From Ectocarpus siliculosus (Eukaryota > Sar > Phaeophyceae > Ectocarpales > Ectocarpaceae), in NCBI GenBank assembly GCA_000310025.1, contig FN649023.1, positions 1-12,931 on the forward strand: a stretch of DNA of 12,931 nt, in the 5' to 3' direction. A model generated the notes under the pieces. That model searched no databases and was not told the origin of the DNA. It saw nothing but the letters and a program-made list of their open reading frames with translations. The position numbers were made by a program, and so were the translations under genes. This document shows positions 7,284 to 12,931 of this stretch, piece by piece. How positions within the stretch are numbered: the first letter of the stretch is position 1; the number at the start of each line of letters is the position of its first letter.

Positions 7284-9329
7284 CAAGATCCAACTATCGC
7301 CCTTGTCGACCTCCTCCGCCGGGTTGCCAACTTCGCCTCCCAGACTCCGGGACATGACGTCCGCTCAGGCACGTCTAGTTCCCAGCCCATAGAGTTGAAG
7401 CTGAGAGAGAGAGTCGAAGTACCTGAGTGGAATGATGCTTTCTTGAAGGATCGAAGTGTGACTGTCGCGTTCCGAATTTTTACGAGTTGTTTCTCAGGGT
7501 GGATGGATGCAGAGGGTCTTGAAGAGATCATGAGAGGAGAAGAGATTCCTGTGGGTTCGTTGCACGTCGATAAGACTTGGTTGCGGCAGAGGTATGGCGA
7601 TGAAAGTGTTCGAAAGGCCACGAGAATCTGGATGTGCTTGATCACGAAAATCAACGTTCAACCTATTCTAGACCAGATACTAGCTTCAGAGAGTCCACAA
7701 GCAGGGTGGAGAGTGTTTCAGTCCTACTACACTACAAGCAGGATGCATGAGAGAGAAATCCTGGACGGCACTTGGAACTGCCTTAGGCAGAAGCATCGAG
7801 AGACTCTGGTCGACTACTGGAGAAGGGCGAATACTGTGTGGATGCAATTACAGTCTTGTGGGGACAATCGAGAGGAGACGTTAATGTCGAGACACTTTGC
7901 ACGTGGCTTGCTCCCAATGTACGACGATGTCAAAGACCGTATTCTGTTCCACCCCATGCTTTCGAGAGGTACTCTGGAAGAGACGCTGAGGCTGGTCGAG
8001 CACGAGCAGAGGATCAAACGGAGGTCTGGGGAGGGGATCGAGGACACGAGGCATGCGCCCGTCGCTGCCGGCGTGGGCCGGGGCGGCGGCATGAGGAGAG
8101 CAGCTGCTGCGGGAGCGGATGGCGGACCATCTCATGAGCAGAGAGGTGCCTTCTTCTGCCAGGTTCACGGAGTGAACTCCTCCCACAACACCCCGGACTG
8201 CCATAAACTTCGCAAGGACTTCTTGTTCCACTACAACGACTTCATGGCGTTCATTCGCGAGAGGGACGGTATGCGGAGACCAGGTTTTCCTCAGGCCGGG
8301 GGGCAAGAATCGGGGCGCTTGTCGGGCGGATCATATCGAGAGCAGCTGCACCAACTCGACCAAGGGGCAAGCTGGGGTCGGGGCCGCCCGTTCTGTCCCC
8401 GTTCTGCAGGGCCCAACGCTGATGAGCAGCGAGTCTTCAACGAGACCTTTAGCACCGCTACTCAGCCGGCGACTCAGCAGCAGCAGCAGCAGCAGCAGTA
8501 CACCGGCGCTACTCCAACGACCTCTGCCTCCTCGATGGCGACCCCCTCTCCACCTCCGGGCGACATTCCTCCAGCAAGTGGCGCCCCTCTTCGTCTCTTC
8601 CTCACACGTAGTTTGAATTCTTTAGGCGAGTCTGATTCTGTGTCTGGAAATGAGATTAGAGTTGTTAGTGATGGGGAGGTGTCTGGTGTTCCCGTTGTTG
8701 GTATGTCTGTGCCTGATGTTCCTGTGGTTCCCGTGGTGAAGCCTGCTGTGACCTTTCAAGCCCCAGTATGGCACACTAGGATGTCAACACCCAAAGGTGG
8801 TGAGCAGTTGCAGGGAGACTCGGGGACGAGTGCGGGGATGTTTGATGCGAGGGAAGGTGTTGCGTCTAAGTGTGATGTGGCTGTGTTGGGTCGTGCCGAA
8901 CAAGTGGATGCTGACGTCTTCCACCACGGCGCTGGCTGCTTTCCCCAACCCGTTTTGAGTTTGACTGCCAAGCAACAAGGGAACACCCTCCCCAGGGAGT
9001 TGGGACCCGGGGCCATCGCCGCTTCGCAGCCCGCTGCCACCGCTGCGCCTTGGCCTGCAGCCGCCGCCGCCGCACCGCCGCCGCTGCCGCCAAGTCCCGG
9101 GGCCCCCGTGCCGCCTGCATCCTCGCCGGATGTCGCCGCGCTGCCGGACCCGCGGATGACTGCGACGAGGACTACCGCCGCTCCGCTGCCCGCCGCTGTT
9201 ACTGCCGCCGCGCCGTTGCCGACACGCAAATCGGTGCCGACCTCCGAGGCCGATGGACCACATCCATCTCCGACGGCGCGTATTGAACGGCAAGCCGATG
9301 ATTTGGCCTGGGATGATACGGACCGGTGA
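7284..9329 (+). CDS. gag: Gag-like capsid/nucleocapsid protein of the LTR retrotransposon
   Basis: The frame is open from 7284, after TAA 7281-7283, to TGA 9327-9329 (681 codons). The first ATG is 7503, giving 608 residues, but the peptide from 7290 onward (TIALVDLLRRVANF, then VPEWNDAFLKDR) already reads like Gag, so the true start may be a non-AUG codon, a spliced upstream exon, or a damaged 5' part. The core at about 7430-8040 has the helical Copia-Gag pattern: GWRVFQSYYTTSRM (7704 onward), LVDYWRRANTVWMQLQSCGD, and LLPMYDDVKDRIL. A CHHC knuckle (C-x2-H-x5-H-x4-C; CQVHGVNSSHNTPDC, 8157-8201) follows and probably binds RNA. The tail is disordered: Q8 at 8475-8498, Pro/Ala/Ser-rich stretches, and a Pro/Ala-rich block at about 9010-9200. 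A DSGTSAGMF motif at 8817-8843 recalls the active site of Copia proteases. Role: building particles that package element RNA. Confidence 0.8.
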   Translation, partial: QDPTIALVDLLRRVANFASQTPGHDVRSGTSSSQPIELKLRERVEVPEWNDAFLKDRSVTVAFRIFTSCFSGWMDAEGLEEIMRGEEIPVGSLHVDKTWLRQRYGDESVRKATRIWMCLITKINVQPILDQILASESPQAGWRVFQSYYTTSRMHEREILDGTWNCLRQKHRETLVDYWRRANTVWMQLQSCGDNREETLMSRHFARGLLPMYDDVKDRILFHPMLSRGTLEETLRLVEHEQRIKRRSGEGIEDTRHAPVAAGVGRGGGMRRAAAAGADGGPSHEQRGAFFCQVHGVNSSHNTPDCHKLRKDFLFHYNDFMAFIRERDGMRRPGFPQAGGQESGRLSGGSYREQLHQLDQGASWGRGRPFCPRSAGPNADEQRVFNETFSTATQPATQQQQQQQQYTGATPTTSASSMATPSPPPGDIPPASGAPLRLFLTRSLNSLGESDSVSGNEIRVVSDGEVSGVPVVGMSVPDVPVVPVVKPAVTFQAPVWHTRMSTPKGGEQLQGDSGTSAGMFDAREGVASKCDVAVLGRAEQVDADVFHHGAGCFPQPVLSLTAKQQGNTLPRELGPGAIAASQPAATAAPWPAAAAAAPPPLPPSPGAPVPPASSPDVAALPDPRMTATRTTAAPLPAAVTAAAPLPTRKSVPTSEADGPHPSPTARIERQADDLAWDDTDR
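8475..8498 (+). repeat. (CAG)8 run encoding polyglutamine in Gag
   Basis: Eight consecutive CAG codons within the disordered Gag tail, in frame and followed by TAC. Confidence 0.9.
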
Positions 9330-9714
9330 GCTGGGGGAAGGCGAGCTGGGGGGCGACGAGATGGAGGGCGGTGGAGAACAGGATGTTTGGGAGGGGTGCA
9401 TGTGGGAGATCAAGAACAACCTGCTGGGGGTCGCCCCTCCGAGCGGGGCACTCCGTTTGGGCTCGTGACGCGCCTTGCATCGCGCGACGACATCGAGTCT
9501 GATCTAACAATGTGGGTTTCGTGTTTAGTTTAGTTTTTTTGCCTTTCTTTCTGGCAGCGCGTTTTACTTTTGCACTGGTTTTTTCTTCTTTGTTTGTTGC
9601 TGTTTGTATGTACATCCAGAATCATGGGGGGGGGATGTCATGTGTGACGATGATTCTAGAGGGCATGAACAGCAATCGATTTGTTTTTGTTTCCCCATAT
9701 GAACAGCTACCTTT

Positions 9715-9727
9715 GCAGGGGGGCTGT
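9715..9727 (+). repeat. Internal copy of the polypurine-tract/LTR junction sequence
   Basis: GCAGGGGGGCTGT is identical to 11745-11757, which spans the polypurine tract and the first three bases of the 3' LTR. A related CAGGGGCTGTCTA at 9815-9827 shares about 30 bp of imperfect similarity with 9716-9746. Confidence 0.6.
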
Positions 9728-10360
9728 CTACATGTTTGTTTGTTGGCATTTTGATATTCGCGGAGTGTTCTTGCATGAACTCTGGAAATGTAAGGGGTAT
9801 GTTTCGGGATGTGACAGGGGCTGTCTATAAGTTTGTTTAGTTTTCTATCCGTTTCGTGGACAGCAACGGCGGCACCGATTTGCGTGTGCGCACTGTTTAG
9901 TTTGGTGCTCAACTACTATACTGGAGCAAGGAGTTGGCAGGAGTGATTGTTAGGGCCAATGTGCTTTCCGAATACTCGTTTCTGTCGTCCAAGAAATTGT
10001 AACATTGTTTCGTTTGAGTTTTTGTGCCTACTCTTTGAAGCTGTTTTCCTCAGAATTGTCCGTCCCCATTCCGATGTTTTTCTGATGCAGCGCTGCCGCT
10101 TGTTTGGTATTTGTCTGAGAATGGTTCTGTGCTGTTGACGGTTTGAGATAATTTCCAGAGAAGGATGCATCGCCCAGCGGGGATGGAAACCACGGGCAAC
10201 GGCGGTTTAGTGACAAATGTATGCGGTTTTGTGGATCCGGAATTGTTTTTTTGTTTGGTTTTTGGTTTTGGCTTGTTTCGGCGTTCTTTCGGATTTGGTT
10301 TTGCGATTGAAATTGCACCTGCAAGAATATTTGACGGCATGAAGGCTGCGTTGAAACTGT

Positions 10361-11059
10361 TCAGAAAGGATCGTGATGATGGAATAGGGTTATTGGTTTG
10401 AATCCTTGCGGCCATGTCGCGAAGGCCGCTACTATGGTTGTGCTTGTTGTTTTTCTTTTTTCCTTCTGCGTGTGGCATTTTTTTAGGTAGAAGGCTCTAT
10501 CTACGTTGTCCCCTGTGTATTTGGCGCCCCTTTCCATGTACCATCGGCCAGGGGTAACCCCTCTATTTATATAAAATGCTATGTCTTCGATGCTGTTGTC
10601 AATAATTGTCATTGGGGGGGGAATTGGTGTGTCATGACAATTAACTGCCGCAATGTTACGAAGAATGGAATGTTTCGTCTGTTTTCGATGTTCGATTTGC
10701 AGAGTTCGGGAATTGACAATGCAGGTTGCGATTTTTGGTGTTGTTTCCAGTACCCAAACGTCACAAGATGCGTTTATCAAGTAGAGGGTTGATCCGTTCA
10801 CGTCTGGTGTTCGGAGAAGGGGGGCCGTAGCCAGACATGTATGGGTAGGGTATGCAGGAAGAAAATAAAAATGTATTGTAGGAAACTGAACGGAGGTTTG
10901 TGTTTGAGGGAAAATACTGAAAGAGGAAGGGGGGCCTATCTTTGTAGCACTCCATGACTCCAATGTACCTCGCGCTGTCAACCACGCAGGCAGGGCACGT
11001 AGCGATGTCACATGTTTCAAGGAGATTTCGTTTCTGAGGCAGGTTTGGTGTTGTTCCAT
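10361..11059 (-). other. Antisense open frame inside the retrotransposon (232 codons), doubtful
   Basis: This is the longest frame in the pol-less region, on the minus strand. It is rich in Thr, Ile, Pro and His and shows no domain I recognise. Some plant LTR elements carry antisense extra ORFs, Grande being a known case, so a gene is possible. The simpler explanation is strand asymmetry: the G/T-rich plus strand depletes the reverse-complement stop triplets TTA, CTA and TCA. Other antisense frames tile the same region, which favours that explanation. Confidence 0.15.
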
Positions 11060-11397
11060 GTTGCTGAGGTATTCTGGTTTGTAATTTCATCGTGTTTGTT
11101 GGACATTGAATTCAAAATTGGCCGATAGAAAATACTCGGAAGGATTTTTTTTCTGCATTAATGGTCTTCGTGTTGTTATGAGGATGAGGCATTGTGGAGT
11201 CGAGCATTTTTGTACAATCATGATTTTTGTGCTTCTTGTGGATTTGAAGTATCCTCGGAAAGTGATTTGTCCCGGACGGTGTTGGATGTGTTTGCATTCG
11301 TGTTTGTTTTCATTTGTTCCTGATATAACCCATTGCGGTTGTTTCCACGATTTGAGTTTTGGATGATTTGATATTGGGAATTTGAAATTCATGAGCA

Positions 11398-11610
11398 ACC
11401 GATGGAAATTGTTGGTGGTGTTCCTGGTTTAATGGTTTGGAACCGATGGGAATTCCAATCAAGTGTTTCTGGTTTAATGGTTTTTAGTGAATGTTTTGAT
11501 CTTTGGAGATTCTGGATACAATGGAGACCGATGGAGATTCTGGTAGTAGGTGTTTCTGGTTCGTTTGCGACCAATGGAAGTTCGAACTAGTCTCTCTGGT
11601 TTAATGGTTT
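11398..11610. repeat. Degenerate minisatellite of about 43 bp near the 3' LTR
   Basis: ACCGATGGAAATT and variants start at 11398, 11442, 11527 and 11570, consistent with a 43-44-bp period with one eroded unit at about 11485. A second phrase, TGGTTTAATGGTTT, recurs at about 11425, 11470 and 11597. Confidence 0.7.
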
Positions 11611-11744
11611 ATGGTTGTTGCAAGAGAATGGGAGGAGAAACGACTGTTGCACAATGACATTGATTGATTTCTGGAGTTTTTGGGATGGGTTTCGTGTGAT
11701 GCATAATATAAGCAAGTTCGGGAATAATCTTGACAATGCAGCGA

Positions 11745-11754
11745 GCAGGGGGGC
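11745..11754 (+). other. Polypurine tract priming plus-strand synthesis
   Basis: The sequence GCAGGGGGGC lies directly before the TGTTGG of the 3' LTR. A short purine-rich run here is expected for the RNase H-resistant primer of plus-strand DNA. It is short and broken by single cytosines. Confidence 0.65.
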
Positions 11755-12240
11755 TGTTGGATGTACTCACAGCATTGACAGAATATTGCAACCGAGGAAT
11801 GTTCCTAGAAGATGGAGCGGGGAATTTTGGGGGTTCCGCAGTGGTAATAAATTGGGGGAATGGTGGTACCATCTTTGCCACATATTCTTGTTTTCTGGGT
11901 ATGCGTGTCTGCAACGGTGTTAGCCACGTGCCCTTGATTAATTCATCTTCATTTTTCCCGGCTATCACGCCCTGGGCTATCACGCCCGTGTCCATACTAC
12001 CTATCCACCAGCTATCACGCTGCCAGGCTTTCACGCCTCTAGGCTATCACGCCATCACAACAGCTATCACAGCACCAGCGTCAACACATCAGAGCTATCA
12101 CGCTCCGGAACATCACAGATGCGGCGGGTTACCACACCCGCGGGCAGTTTACTGTATTTTATCGTTGCCGGCAAACTCGCCGCGCGGTTCATTTACTTTT
12201 GCCGTCTACAACTGCGCCGGGTGCACCAAGCCACCCAACA
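11755..12240 (+). repeat. 3' LTR, 486 bp
   Basis: It aligns with the 5' LTR over its full length. I count seven substitutions: one near position 10 of the LTR, one at about 11922, and five within about 27 bp at 12181-12205. There are two insertions relative to the 5' LTR, 5 bp (TGGGC at about 11973) and 16 bp (about 12021-12036), both in the TATCAC motif cluster. AATAAA is at 11846-11851. Confidence 0.95.
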
Positions 12241-12245
12241 GCGCC
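12241..12245. repeat. Right target-site duplication GCGCC
   Basis: Identical to 6612-6616 and directly adjacent to the CA end of the 3' LTR. Confidence 0.92.
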
Positions 12246-12331
12246 GCCGCAGGTCAAATGTTGACGAACATGTGCCACCAAAGAACTTCACCTTTAAGCT
12301 GGTTTCCAGGCACACTCGAACCGACAGCTAG
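12246..12331 (+). pseudogene. 3' part of the possible small secreted-protein ORF interrupted by the LTR element
   Basis: Continuing the frame of ATG 6484 across the precise insertion point, codons run Arg-Arg-Arg-Ser-Asn-Val-Asp-Glu-His and end at TAG 12329-12331. The split codon uses C 6616 plus GC 12246-12247. The frame matches without any adjustment. No recognisable domain is present. Confidence 0.3.
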
Positions 12332-12931
12332 AGCAAAACCTCACAGACCGCGCCACGCTCCCTCCATCACTTCCCTCCACCGAGCTCGCTCTAGATGGCG
12401 CGTTGGGATATTCAACTGCTGCGTGAATAGTTTTATTTCGCCGCATCATGTTATCATGTTATATATACAAGGGCTCCGGACTTCGGGCGCAGAGGCGCCC
12501 TCGTCCTCAGTAGTAGGCTTAAAAAGGGAAGGTGTGAAGGCTGTGGACAGCATACCAAGGGCATGAAGCCGCAGGGTGACCGAATGAACGGTGTGAAGAT
12601 GTTCGCGTTGTATTCGAGAAATAAATGTGCCGTTCCCGGTGTAACATGATGAAGCCAAAAGAGTCGCGTGTACGTGATTTTTTGTCTAGCTTCGCCCGGT
12701 GCGGAAGAAAAGGAGATGTAAGCTATGGTCGCCTCCCTATTCTTGCGCCGGTAAGAACGTAGTAACACTCAGGCAACGTTCTCTAAGTGGCTTTCCTGTG
12801 GCCAATATCCTCCCCAAAGGGGCCAAAGAAAGAACGAACACTGCAACTGTTCGACGGTATTCCGGTAGTTGATGTTACTTGTGTAACGCTGCCTAACTGT
12901 CATATTCACACTTCTTCAGTGTCGCGCCTTT
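12332..12931. other. Right flank; no convincing gene
   Basis: Contains an AT-rich stretch at about 12447-12470, a perfect 6-bp hairpin (GGGCGC 12485-12490 with GCGCCC 12495-12500, loop AGAG), and an AATAAA at 12619-12624 followed by G/T-rich sequence that could serve as a plus-strand polyadenylation site. Open frames of about 70-104 codons on both strands carry no recognised motif. Confidence 0.4.

Larger units (their letters stand above)
9330..11754 (+). other. G/T-rich 3' region of the retrotransposon without sense coding capacity (about 2.4 kb)
   Basis: This occupies the place of pol. From about 9500 onward the plus strand is strongly enriched in T and G, with repeated GTTTGTTT, TTTTTGTG and G-runs. 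The longest sense frames are about 80-110 codons and show no RT, RNase H or integrase motif. The minus strand is unusually open because its stop triplets need A or C on the plus strand. The region contains G-tracts resembling the polypurine tract (9626-9634, 9718-9723, 9817-9820, 10613-10621), a duplicated motif (10703-10724 and 11715-11741) and a 43-bp minisatellite (11398-11610). Confidence 0.7.
6617..12240 (+). mobile_element. Complete Gag-only LTR retrotransposon (TR-GAG-like, Copia-type Gag), 5,624 bp
   Basis: Both LTRs, a matching 5-bp target duplication, TG...CA ends and a purine-rich tract before the 3' LTR are all present, so both ends of the insertion are preserved. The internal region (7082-11754, 4,673 bp) encodes a Gag-like protein on the plus strand and then no integrase, reverse transcriptase or RNase H in any frame that I can recognise. 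Established: TR-GAG elements are non-autonomous LTR elements that keep only gag and borrow pol functions from relatives. Inferred: this is such an element, mobilised in trans. LTR divergence is about 1.5% by substitution (7 differences) plus two indels, pointing to a fairly recent insertion, though five of the seven are clustered, so dating by LTR is unreliable. Confidence 0.92.

Noticed and set aside
8784-9419. Minus-strand 211- and 157-codon frames opposite the Gag tail
   Set aside because: They come from the GC-rich Ala/Pro low-complexity part of gag read in reverse.
9637-10640. Nested LTR starting TGTCATG after a G-tract and ending CATGACA
   Set aside because: No second LTR copy, no matching target-site duplication, and no internal similarity support a nested element.
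9330-11754. Reverse transcriptase, RNase H or integrase remnants
   Set aside because: No YVDD-like, DDE-like or zinc-binding integrase pattern was seen in the translated frames available; a profile search would be needed to exclude heavily eroded remnants.
11609-12566. ORFs running through the 3' LTR on both strands
   Set aside because: The same peptides occur at the 5' LTR; they are translations of LTR sequence, not genes.

Overview
This is eukaryotic, transposon-rich nuclear DNA. There is no operon structure, no rRNA or tRNA gene was recognised, and the confident coding sequences all belong to mobile elements. The mix of a tyrosine-recombinase retroelement, a Copia-like LTR element, GC-rich codons and long composite minisatellites would suit an algal or other stramenopile genome, perhaps a brown alga. 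That taxonomic guess is inference only; nothing in the window proves it.

Layout. (1) Bases 137-896 hold a composite tandem array. About ten copies of one core are separated by two kinds of linker, giving steps of about 95-100 or 50-57 bp, followed by a (TA)n/A-run. (2) Bases 1268-4235 hold a degraded DIRS/Ngaro/PAT-like tyrosine-recombinase element. It has a Gag-like ORF with a coiled coil and a CCCH zinc finger, then a tyrosine recombinase with its whole catalytic set still visible. Both ORFs carry frameshifts. At the 3' end are two 238/239-bp direct repeats 569 bp apart, laid out like the B1-A2-B2 end of split-direct-repeat elements. No reverse transcriptase or RNase H is present. (3) Bases 4236-6616 are anonymous DNA with small repeats, a perfect hairpin and weak ORFs. 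(4) Bases 6617-12240 are a structurally complete LTR retrotransposon of 5,624 bp: LTRs of 465 and 486 bp, TGTTGG...CCAACA ends and a GCGCC target-site duplication on both sides. It encodes only a Gag protein (Copia-like Gag core, CHHC knuckle, long disordered tail). About 2.4 kb of G/T-rich DNA without sense coding capacity lies where pol would be, so it resembles the TR-GAG class of non-autonomous elements. (5) Bases 12246-12931 are the right flank. Conceptually removing the element with one GCGCC copy joins a 72-codon reading frame that starts with a signal-like hydrophobic segment.

The points most worth a second look are the Gag-only LTR element with a protease-like motif in its Gag tail, the RT-less tyrosine-recombinase element whose Gag-like tail and recombinase share one frame separated by a single TAG, and the possible small secreted-protein gene split by the LTR element.
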